The notes below the pieces were generated by a model. The model saw only the letters and a program-made list of their open reading frames with translations. It was not told where the DNA came from and did no database searches. A program made the position numbers and the translations under genes. From assembly GCA_017545095.1 (NCBI GenBank), contig JAFYCU010000248.1, forward strand, positions 1 to 21,934: 21,934 bases of DNA, given 5' to 3'. Shown one piece after another: positions 16,265 through 21,934 of this stretch; the stretch's first letter is position 1, and every line of letters begins with the position of its first letter. Origin of the DNA: Muribaculaceae bacterium. Lineage in GTDB: Bacteria > Bacteroidota > Bacteroidia > Bacteroidales > Muribaculaceae.

Positions 16265-17215
16265 CTAAAGGGCGAGGCGGAAGCCGATGGTCCAGTCATT
16301 GTATTCCGGCCAGACGCTGGTGCGGTACGCCACGCGGCACTCCTCGGCGTAGAGGCCCCAACAGCCGCCACGAATCACTCGGTACATTCCCCAAGAGGGA
16401 CCCGTGGGATTGGTTTGTGCAGCGCTGTCGTACCAGTCGTACCAGTCCTGGCACCACTCTCGAATGTTGCCGCTCATGTCGTACAACATCAGCTCGTTAG
16501 GGGCTTTCGATGCCACTGGATGGGATTGCGTGTCGCTGTTGTCGTCGTACCATGCCACGTCACCGATGGTGTTGCTGCCGGCGTACTTGTAGCCCTTGCT
16601 CTTGTTCCCGCCACGGGCTGCGTACTCCCACTCCGCCTCCGTCGGCAGTCGGAAATTTCGCCCAGTGAGTTGGTTCAGTTTCGTGATGAACGCCTGGCAG
16701 TCGTTCCAGCTCACTTGCTCCACCGGGCGCTGCAGGTTGCCCAAAAAGTCGCTCGGGTTGCTGCCCATCACCGCCTGCCATAGCGCCTGCGTCACTTCGG
16801 TCTGACCGATGCTGAAACTCGACAGGGTCACCTTGTGAGCTGGTTTCTCCCAGTCGTAGGCATCGCTGCCCTGCTCGGCGGTCGCGCCCATCGTGAACGT
16901 GCCGCCCTCCACGGGTATCATTCTAAACTTAACGCCGTTCACGGTGAAGGTGTTCTCGTCGGTGTCGCCCGAATCCTTGCCCACCATCACGTTGATGACC
17001 ACATTCAGGTCGTCGATGTCGACCATGCCGTTGCCGTCGATGTCGGCTCGCGCCCCGATGCCCGTGTCGGCGTTTTTGTGAACCATCACGTTGATCACGG
17101 CGTTCAGGTCGTCGATGTCCACCACGCCGTCGCCATTCACGTCGCCGCGCACGGCGGCGCTTGCCGCCAGCACCGAGGCCAGCAGCACAGTCAGAGTAAA
17201 GAGTCGTTTAATCAT
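16265..17215 (-). CDS. Secreted protein: N-terminal dockerin-type repeats plus SUMF1/FGE-fold domain
   Basis: 316 residues from the ATG at 17215; the frame is open 29 codons further upstream, but M30 of that frame starts a clear signal peptide (MIKRLFTLTVLLASVLAASA) and lies 22 nt after the predicted transcript start. Two dockerin-type calcium-binding repeats follow at 25-47 (DVNGDGVVDIDDLNAVINVM) and 58-80 (DIDGNGMVDIDDLN), 33 residues apart. From about residue 91 to the end is a SUMF1/formylglycine-generating-enzyme fold: GGTFTMGA, IGQTEVTQALW, FRLPTEAEWEYAARGG, YDMSGNIREWC, final GFRLAL. The CxxxxC pair of true formylglycine enzymes is absent (the end reads RGGCWGLYAEECRVAYR), so sulfatase activation is unlikely; binding or an unknown role is more plausible. 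It is paralogous to the gene starting at 20231, with nearly identical first 80 residues. Confidence 0.88.
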   Translation of the reverse strand: MIKRLFTLTVLLASVLAASAAVRGDVNGDGVVDIDDLNAVINVMVHKNADTGIGARADIDGNGMVDIDDLNVVINVMVGKDSGDTDENTFTVNGVKFRMIPVEGGTFTMGATAEQGSDAYDWEKPAHKVTLSSFSIGQTEVTQALWQAVMGSNPSDFLGNLQRPVEQVSWNDCQAFITKLNQLTGRNFRLPTEAEWEYAARGGNKSKGYKYAGSNTIGDVAWYDDNSDTQSHPVASKAPNELMLYDMSGNIREWCQDWYDWYDSAAQTNPTGPSWGMYRVIRGGCWGLYAEECRVAYRTSVWPEYNDWTIGFRLAL

Positions 17216-17243
17216 AATCCTACACAATTTATGTTTCAATTCA

Positions 17244-17274
17244 CAAAGGTAGTGCAAACCGAGCACAATGCAAA
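17244..17274 (-). promoter_or_regulatory. Promoter of the minus-strand dockerin/SUMF1 gene
   Basis: On the minus strand TTTG (17274-17271) lies 19 bp before TACCTTTG (17251-17244). The predicted start near 17238 leaves a leader of about 22 nt. Confidence 0.8.
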
Positions 17275-17374
17275 ACAAAAGAGTCATTTTTTGATTTTGC
17301 ATTGTTGAGGTGCCGCCTACCTAAGGCGCAGCCAACGGTACTGATTATTTCGATACCAGCATTGATGCGACGTG

Positions 17375-17411
17375 AAAAAAAAATGAGCGGCACCTAATCA
17401 AAGTGCCGCTC
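17375..17411 (-). terminator. Strong terminator facing the minus strand
   Basis: A perfect 9-bp stem GAGCGGCAC/GTGCCGCTC (17385-17393 with 17403-17411). On the minus strand it is followed by A and nine T residues (17383-17375). On the plus strand only TTCTT follows. No intact minus-strand gene lies just upstream; it fits as the original terminator of the pseudogene ending at 17570. Confidence 0.8.
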
Positions 17412-17495
17412 TTCTTATCATCATTGCCGCGCTGTCACCTCACATTCTTGAACTCATAGAAGGCCATCTAGGCCTTCAATCGCAGCGGTCAGTTC

Positions 17496-17536
17496 AACCA
17501 CGGCCGAAGAGGTCATGATTCCGTTCTTCTTTTTTT
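17496..17536. repeat. 41-bp direct repeat, copy 2
   Basis: Identical to 16156-16196 but without the left stem arm, so it does not form the same hairpin. It begins 33 bp past the stop of the minus-strand pseudogene, a position equivalent to that of copy 1 relative to its gene. Confidence 0.9.
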
Positions 17537-17569
17537 GCAGCTGTGATTGCTCGTTTGCTACTCCTTGAG

Positions 17570-17890
17570 TCACTCTTTGTGGACCATGATGTTGATGATG
17601 CGGTTCAGGTCGTCTACATCCGAGGCGACGGCAGCCGACGGAGCAAGGTGTTGGACTGCGTGGGCGTGTAGGGGCAAGGTGAAATTCTACGGAACGCGCA
17701 CAGCTCGGACGGTGAACCCGCCGAAGCGACCGAGGGTCATTTCGATATCCACGTCAACCGAACCGAAGTTCAGGCTGTAAGCGGCTTCAGATGAGTATGG
17801 GAGGAGCGTGCGCGACAAGTAGAAGCCTCGGACGCCCGCATTGAGGAGCCGCTCATCCCAGCGTTCGCCATCAGCGGGTCGGGCGAGATG
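17570..17890 (-). pseudogene. Remnant: end of a Fibrobacter-major-type domain, in-frame stop, decayed dockerin
   Basis: Read on the minus strand, about 17890-17690 encodes GERWDERLLNAGVRGFYLS, then PYSSEAAYSLNFGS and GGFTVRAVRVP. This is the recognisable end pattern (G-Y-W-S ... AY-L-F ... G-SVR-VR) of the Fibrobacter-succinogenes-major-type domain common in exported Bacteroidales proteins. A TAG at 17687-17689 interrupts it. In the same frame, 38 further codons lead to DVDDLNRIINIMVHKE and TGA at 17570-17572. That is the second half of a dockerin-type repeat, matching DIDDLNAVINVMVHK in the neighbouring genes, but the first calcium ligands are lost (LAPSAAVAS in place of DVNGDGVV). The 5' part of the gene is missing: beyond about 17890 the sequence belongs to a plus-strand gene. 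Whether the TAG was the original stop or a mutation cannot be decided here. Confidence 0.72.
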
Positions 17891-18901
17891 GCTTCGCTCC
17901 ACCTGGGCGACAACGAAGTGAATTTGACCGACCAAGGCTCTCAATTTACCTTCACACCTGCCGAGAGCGGTGCTTACGTGTTCTTGATGGACTGCAGTGC
18001 TGAGACAGTGGTATTTTTAGCGACTACTGACTTGGACATCATCACCTTAGGTAATGGCGATGAGGACCAAACGCTCGCTTTAGGAGCCATGCTTGAGGCT
18101 AATGTGACCTACATCATCTATCCGATGATTCGTGAAGGCTCCATCGAAGGTGCCATCCTGAACATCGCCAAGCGCGAACTCGCCCCCATCACCATTGGCG
18201 AGAACGAGATTGACGCTCCGTTGGGCGCATGCTTCGACTATCCCTTCACTCCACCGGTGAGCGGTGACTACACCTTCTACACCACCGGCGATGCGGCGTT
18301 ATACCCCTCAGCAAGGGTGTTGCTTGGGCAGGATATGATAGCTTATGATGATCCGAGAGGAGAGGAATTAAATTTCACGGCAACGCTCGAAGCAGGGGTC
18401 ACCTACACATTCAAGTTGACTCATTATGATGAAACCAATGGCTTGGCTCCCGTGCATCTCACCGTGGTGTCGCCGCCGCTGCCTTCGTTCGCCATCAACT
18501 TGCCGAGCGAGTTTGAGCATGGCACGGTGGAATGTGACAAGGAGACCGCCGACTATGGCGAGACCGTGACGCTGACCGTGACCCCCGACGAGGGCTACGA
18601 GCTGGAATCGCTCACCGTGGCCATCGTCAGCGACGAGCCGAGCGGCGCACCGCTGCTGCGGCTGCGTGGCGGCGAGCTGGTCGAGCTTACCCCGGGCGAC
18701 GAGCCGAACACCTACACCTTCGAGATGCCCGCCGCTCCCGTGACCGTCAACGCCACCTTTAGGGAGACCGTCATCACCGCCGTCACCGACCTCACCAAGA
18801 CCCAGCCCACCGGCCAGCGCTACAACATCATGGGCCAGCCCGTAGGCAAGGACTACAAGGGCATCGTGATCGAAAACGGCAAGAAGATTGTGGTGAAGTG
18901 A
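17888..18901 (+). CDS. 5'-truncated exported-type protein: two PPC-like domains, InlB-type repeat, Bacteroidales tail
   Basis: 337 residues from the first ATG; the frame is open back to 17795. No signal peptide is found, although everything else looks like an exported protein, so the native start has probably been lost. Two pre-peptidase-C-terminal-like beta-sandwich units are visible: about residues 4-95 (LGDNEVNL ... FTFTPAESGAYVF) and 99-195 (IGENEIDAPLGACFDYPFT ... VSGDYTFYT). A divergent InlB/Listeria-Bacteroides-type repeat follows (FEHGTVECDKE ... TLTVTPDEGYELESLTV ... TYTFEMPAAPVTVNATF, about 208-295). The tail RYNIMGQPVGKDYKGIVIEN is the short C-terminal motif of many Bacteroidales exported proteins. 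The 5' limit coincides with the broken end of the minus-strand pseudogene. A strong hairpin terminator follows at 18984. As it stands it is likely a non-functional or unexported fragment. Confidence 0.72.
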   Translation: MASLHLGDNEVNLTDQGSQFTFTPAESGAYVFLMDCSAETVVFLATTDLDIITLGNGDEDQTLALGAMLEANVTYIIYPMIREGSIEGAILNIAKRELAPITIGENEIDAPLGACFDYPFTPPVSGDYTFYTTGDAALYPSARVLLGQDMIAYDDPRGEELNFTATLEAGVTYTFKLTHYDETNGLAPVHLTVVSPPLPSFAINLPSEFEHGTVECDKETADYGETVTLTVTPDEGYELESLTVAIVSDEPSGAPLLRLRGGELVELTPGDEPNTYTFEMPAAPVTVNATFRETVITAVTDLTKTQPTGQRYNIMGQPVGKDYKGIVIENGKKIVVK

Positions 18902-18983
18902 TAATAAAGAACCAAGATGGCTAGTCCTTGACTCGAGTGGGCATAAGGACATAAGTCAATAAGAGTTTAGGAAATATGTGTGA

Positions 18984-19030
18984 CGTAAGGGTTAAGTGGC
19001 ACGATGTTGCCTACTTAACCCTTACGTTTT
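18984..19030 (+). terminator. Terminator after the truncated PPC/InlB-type gene
   Basis: A perfect 14-bp stem (18984-18997 with 19013-19026), with an inner GGCA/TGCC stem, is followed by four T residues (19027-19030). It lies 83 bp after the stop codon. Confidence 0.8.
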
Positions 19031-19098
19031 GCTGACTATCGCGCAGTTGTCCTCGATAGGGTTGTACCTCAAAATGGTTGTATCAATAATAAAAATGC

Positions 19099-19283
19099 AA
19101 GCATTTTAGCTGCTCCTCTAAGATAGAGGAGCTGTCGCGAAGCGACTGAGGAGTATGATGTTACGCACGTTTTTTATTGTCAATGCAATTGACTCGGCAG
19201 GACATACTCCCCCCGACCCCCTCTAACTTAGAGGGGGAGCTATAGACGCAATACTTGCTGGGAACAACTTCGTGATAGTTGCC
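19099..19283. mobile_element. MITE-like intergenic element, copy 2 (short form)
   Basis: Second copy of the element at 15264-15524, sharing the 32-bp perfect core (19144-19175), the left arm TTTTAGCTGCTCC and the right arm TTAGAGGGGGAGCT, with weaker likeness to about 19283. The long arms are imperfect inverted repeats: left GCTCCTCTAAGATAGAG...GGAGTATG against the complement of right CATACTCC...CTCTAACTTAGAGGGGGAGC. Each arm can also fold on itself (CTCCTCTA/TAGAGGAG; TCGC/GCGA). No protein is encoded. It ends where the remnant ORF at 19286 begins. Confidence 0.72.
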
Positions 19284-19285
19284 TT

Positions 19286-19435
19286 GACAATTTCAATAAT
19301 TTGAAAGAGCAATTTCATATTGAACGTATTAGAGATGCGGTAGAAGATACGCTTGATGATGCCGAGCAACTAGAGCGTCTTATTCTAGACATTCCGTTTA
19401 CCGACAGTTTTATTTCTTTAATAGAGGAGGATTAA
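19286..19435 (+). pseudogene. 3' remnant of a small ORF upstream of the HTH gene
   Basis: The frame encodes about 49 residues including QFHIERIRDAVEDTLDD, AEQLERLILDIPFTDS and final FISLIEED, with natural-looking acidic, helical composition. It has no ATG and runs back without a stop to 19232, into the MITE-like element, so the gene's beginning appears to have been replaced. TAA at 19433-19435 lies 3 bp before the HTH start, the close spacing usual for a toxin-antitoxin or regulator pair. I do not recognise the family. A start at the TTG at 19301 would give 44 residues and cannot be excluded. Confidence 0.5.
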
Positions 19436-19438
19436 AAT

Positions 19439-19747
19439 ATGAAATCAAGAGCAGTGGAATTCTTAGAGGCCAACCAGTCGGGGCAGACCTCGACTTTTGA
19501 GGCTGATGCGCAGTGGCGAGCCGAGAACGCCTCGTGGTTGAAGCGGTCACGCAGTGTGGCTCTTGCCATCATCGACTTTATGCAAGACCACGGACTCACC
19601 CTCAACGATGTGGCGGCGATGCTCAATGTGTCGCCACAATACGTGAGTAGAATCCTTTCTGGGAAAGTCAACTTTTCCTTCAAATCGGTAGCTGAGATTG
19701 AGGAACGCCTTGGAGTGGAATGCTTCCGAGCCGCTGCAATCGTGTGA
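19439..19747 (+). CDS. XRE-family helix-turn-helix protein (antitoxin-like)
   Basis: 102 residues. The helix-turn-helix spans about 54-75 (TLNDVAAMLNVSPQYVSRIL then SG), with the usual XRE pattern of a small residue in the turn and a following SGK. It continues with KSVAEIEERLGVE, typical of HTH-XRE proteins. The N-terminal 35 residues (with FEADAQWRAENASWLKRS) are helical and resemble the dimerising or partner-binding segment of small Bacteroidales antitoxin-like regulators. A GAGGAGG sequence at 19424-19430 lies 8 bp before the ATG, an unusually good Shine-Dalgarno for this phylum, though it is also part of the preceding reading frame. Its likely partner is the remnant ORF just upstream, now decapitated, so it may be an orphan regulator. 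The exact role is unknown. Confidence 0.85.
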   Translation: MKSRAVEFLEANQSGQTSTFEADAQWRAENASWLKRSRSVALAIIDFMQDHGLTLNDVAAMLNVSPQYVSRILSGKVNFSFKSVAEIEERLGVECFRAAAIV

Positions 19748-19868
19748 TCACAACCCTGCGCAATCTGGCGAAATCGTAAATAACTGGCAATGCGGATGTG
19801 TAGGGTGGAGTGTGTAAGGATTTCCCTCTTTCCACTCTCAAATACCACACAAAAACTATAAGAAAGAC

Positions 19869-19893
19869 TCACCGAACAATCGGTGATTTTTTT
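19869..19893 (+). terminator. Rho-independent terminator after the HTH gene
   Basis: TCACCGA/TCGGTGA forms a 7-bp stem (19869-19875 with 19880-19886) with a 4-base loop, followed by seven T residues to 19893. It is 121 bp past the HTH stop. Confidence 0.85.
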
Positions 19894-19964
19894 GCATTTT
19901 GAGCTGATTTTTCGAGACGTGTAAATTTTTTGTCGCAAAAGGGCTCGGTTTGAAAAATAGTGAG

Positions 19965-19972
19965 TACCTTTG
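19965..19972 (+). promoter_or_regulatory. -7 box upstream of the plus-strand dockerin/SUMF1 gene
   Basis: TACCTTTG matches TAnnTTTG exactly. There is no good TTTG at 19-20 bp upstream (the nearest is 12 bp away, 19949-19952). Transcription would start near 19979 and give a leader of about 250 nt, much longer than that of the paralogous minus-strand gene. Confidence 0.6.
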
Positions 19973-19978
19973 CAGTTA

Positions 19979-20230
19979 GAAAACTGCGAGAATGGGCTGC
20001 GTCTCGGCAAAGACCAAGCGAGCATGGCTTTGCGCTCGACTGGCACCATTCAATGATTTGGAGTTATTTATGAAACATTTTCACATAGGCACACAGCTAT
20101 CCCTGCAAGTCGACCTGCGCCTGTGCTTGTTTCATGATTACAGTAAAATTACTACATTATTTCGACAAAACAAAGTGATTTAAATAATAATGAAAATATA
20201 TTTTTAGAACATCCAAAAATAGATATAATC
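19979..20230 (+). other. Long, structured 5' leader of the plus-strand dockerin/SUMF1 gene
   Basis: The stretch can form a small hairpin (CGAGC 20019-20023 with GCTCG 20034-20038). It can also form a larger one in which ATGAAAC (20070-20076) pairs with GTTTCAT (20129-20135) and GCACA (20089-20093) with TGTGC (20122-20126). A 63-codon ORF (19992-20183) lies within it but looks non-coding. The last 50 bp are AT-rich and might contain a second, weaker promoter (TATATTTT at 20197). I cannot match it to a known riboswitch. Confidence 0.4.
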
Positions 20231-21934
20231 ATGGTTAAACGACTCTTTTCTCTGGCTGTGTTGCTGACGTCGATGCTGGCGGCCAGTGCCGCCGTGCGCG
20301 GCGACGTGAACGGCAATGGTGTGGTGGACATCGACGACCTGAATGCCGTGATCAACGTGATGCTTCACAAAAATGCCGACCCGGACATCGAGGCTCGTGC
20401 CGACATCGACGGCAACGGCATGGTCGACATCGACGATTTGAACGTGGTCATCAACGTGATGGTGGGCAAAGATTCAGGTGGCACTGCCGAGACCCACACC
20501 TACACCGTCAACGGCGTCAGTTTCAAGATGGTCGACGTGGAAGGCGGCACGTTCACCATGGGTGCCACATCGGAGCAAGACAGCCAAAACCCGAATGACT
20601 CGGAATTACCTACTCACCAAGTGACGCTGACCGGTTACAGCATCGGCCAGACCGAGGTGACCGTAGGGCTGTGGAAAGCAGTGATGGGCAAGGCTCCCTA
20701 CGGCAACGTGATCGACTCGCATCCCGTGGATGTTGTGAGTTGGAATGACTGCCAGGTCTTCATCGCGAAACTGAATGAGATGACAGGACAGCAATTCCGC
20801 CTGCCCACCGAGGCCCAGTGGGAATTTGCCGCGCGCGGCGGCAACAAGAGCAAAGGCTATATCTATGCCGGAAGCAACAACATCGACGAGGTGGCATGGT
20901 ACTACGACAATGCTGGCACTGGAGGTACCAGCAATCCCGACTACGGCGAGCACCCCGTGGCGACTAAGGCCCCGAATGAACTGGGATTGTACGACATGAG
21001 CGGAAATGTGGCCGAATTGTGCAGCGACTGGTTTGATGCCTACAACAGCGGTGCGCAGGTGAACCCCCTGGGGCCGGACACAGGCACTTACCGCGTCTAC
21101 CGTAGCGGTAGTTGGGCCCACTATGAATGGTACAGCCGTGTGTCGCGCCGGGAATTTACCAGAATGGACAACACGTTTGTCGGCGTCGGCTTCCGTCTGG
21201 CCATGGGAGGCAGCACCGAAGCACCGGCCACCGCGATGCGTGTGGTTCCCGCCACCGTGAGCATCGGGCAAGGCCTGAAGCGACAGCTGTCGCTGGAGTT
21301 TGAACCGGTGAATGCCAACGACAACATTCTGTGGACCACCGCCAATGCCGCCATTGCCACGGTCGACGCGAGTGGACTGGTGACCGCAATCAACCCCGGC
21401 ACCACCGTCATCACCGCCACATCGGCACGCAACAGCAACATCAGTGCCTCGTGCACGGTCACGGTCACTGCGCTATCCGACGCCACCTATACCGTAGGCG
21501 GCGTGACGTTCAAGATGATTGGCGTGCAAGGCGGCACGTTCACCATGGGTGCCACCAGCGAGCAGGGCTCCGATGCCGCTTACGATGAGAACCCGGCACA
21601 CCAGGTGACGGTGTCGAACTTCAGCATCGGCCAAACAGAGGTCACACAGGAACTGTGGATAGCTGTGATGGGCTACAACTCGAGTGTGATGACTGCGGCA
21701 TGGGGGTATACCGACAACATCAAACGCCCTGTGGATAACGTGGGCTGGGAGGACTGTCTGATTTTCATAGACAAACTTAATGAGTTGACGGGAATGAATT
21801 TCCGTCTGCCCACCGAGGCCGAGTGGGAGTTCGCAGCGCGCGGCGGCGTCAAGAGCAAGGGCTGCAAGTATGCCGGGGGAAGCAATATCGGCGCCGTGGC
21901 ATGGTACCGCGACAATGCATACTTCGACGACACG
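20231..21934 (+). CDS. Secreted protein: N-terminal dockerin repeats, SUMF1-fold, Ig-like (BIG2-type), second SUMF1-fold (3' end outside window)
   Basis: 568 codons from ATG 20231, open to the window end. The signal peptide (MVKRLFSLAVLLTSMLAASA) and two dockerin-type repeats (25-47 DVNGNGVVDIDDLN; 58-80 DIDGNGMVDIDDLN) are nearly identical to those of the minus-strand paralog at 16265. A first SUMF1/FGE-fold domain spans about 90-323 (GGTFTMGA, IGQTEVTVGLW, FRLPTEAQWEFAARGG, YDMSGNVAELC, GVGFRLA). A bacterial Ig-like domain (BIG2 type; ILWTTANAAIATVDASGLVT, INPGTTVIT) spans about 334-414. A second SUMF1-fold domain from about 420 (GGTFTMGATSEQGSD, RLPTEAEWEFAARGG) is cut off by the window. 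The first SUMF1 domain has no cysteine in its final segment (YRSGSWAHYEWYSRVSRRE), so it is not a formylglycine-generating enzyme. Role unknown; surface binding or assembly via the dockerin is inference. Confidence 0.9.
   Translation, partial: MVKRLFSLAVLLTSMLAASAAVRGDVNGNGVVDIDDLNAVINVMLHKNADPDIEARADIDGNGMVDIDDLNVVINVMVGKDSGGTAETHTYTVNGVSFKMVDVEGGTFTMGATSEQDSQNPNDSELPTHQVTLTGYSIGQTEVTVGLWKAVMGKAPYGNVIDSHPVDVVSWNDCQVFIAKLNEMTGQQFRLPTEAQWEFAARGGNKSKGYIYAGSNNIDEVAWYYDNAGTGGTSNPDYGEHPVATKAPNELGLYDMSGNVAELCSDWFDAYNSGAQVNPLGPDTGTYRVYRSGSWAHYEWYSRVSRREFTRMDNTFVGVGFRLAMGGSTEAPATAMRVVPATVSIGQGLKRQLSLEFEPVNANDNILWTTANAAIATVDASGLVTAINPGTTVITATSARNSNISASCTVTVTALSDATYTVGGVTFKMIGVQGGTFTMGATSEQGSDAAYDENPAHQVTVSNFSIGQTEVTQELWIAVMGYNSSVMTAAWGYTDNIKRPVDNVGWEDCLIFIDKLNELTGMNFRLPTEAEWEFAARGGVKSKGCKYAGGSNIGAVAWYRDNAYFDDT

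Noticed and set aside
16265..17215. Active formylglycine-generating enzyme (sulfatase activator)
   Set aside because: The fold is present but the catalytic cysteine pair pattern is not, and no sulfatase gene lies nearby.
19992..20183. 63-residue plus-strand ORF in the leader of the dockerin/SUMF1 gene
   Set aside because: Composition is unlike neighbouring proteins, it overlaps the possible hairpins, and such ORFs appear in dispersed intergenic sequence. Retained only as part of the leader description.

Overview
The window looks like a chromosomal segment of a gut-type Bacteroidales bacterium, most likely of the Muribaculaceae or Prevotellaceae kind. The main reasons are the LysS with the C-terminal extension seen in Bacteroidetes, two PorZ-like proteins with type IX-secretion-style C-terminal domains, the era-der gene pair, several promoters of the Bacteroidetes form TAnnTTTG (some with TTTG 19-20 bp upstream), and large secreted proteins ending in the short tail typical of this order. 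This assignment is inference from gene content; no database search was possible.

Left half (1-9157), housekeeping and cell surface. A 5'-truncated lysS is followed by a same-strand cluster of two PorZ-like propeller proteins (1366-3747 and 4324-6708) separated by a small membrane-anchored protein (3765-4226). Then come the ribosome-assembly GTPases era and der. The era-der gap is almost entirely 17 consecutive 7-bp units that run exactly up to the der start codon.

Middle (9158-15750). A gap with a candidate small RNA leads to a tRNA with anticodon CAT. On the minus strand lies a 1726-residue secreted multidomain protein with three copies of a ~165-190 residue module, preceded by a clear promoter and followed by a terminator hairpin. 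Upstream of it are a 28-bp direct repeat, the first copy of a ~200-260 bp MITE-like repeat, and a tRNA-Leu(CAA) with textbook promoter and terminator.

Right part (15750-21934), a rearranged accessory region. Two paralogous secreted proteins, each with signal peptide, N-terminal dockerin-type repeats and SUMF1/FGE-fold domains, face away from one another (16265-17215 minus; 20231-end plus, truncated by the window). Between them are a minus-strand pseudogene remnant (end of a Fibrobacter-major-type domain, an in-frame stop, then a decayed dockerin), a plus-strand secreted-type gene that has lost its 5' end at nearly the same point, a second copy of the MITE-like repeat abutting a decapitated ORF, and an XRE-type HTH gene. 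A 41-bp direct repeat lies just beyond the 3' ends of both minus-strand genes. The most unusual content is this dockerin/SUMF1 inverted pair with its breakpoints, the paired MITE-like element, and the heptad array in front of der.
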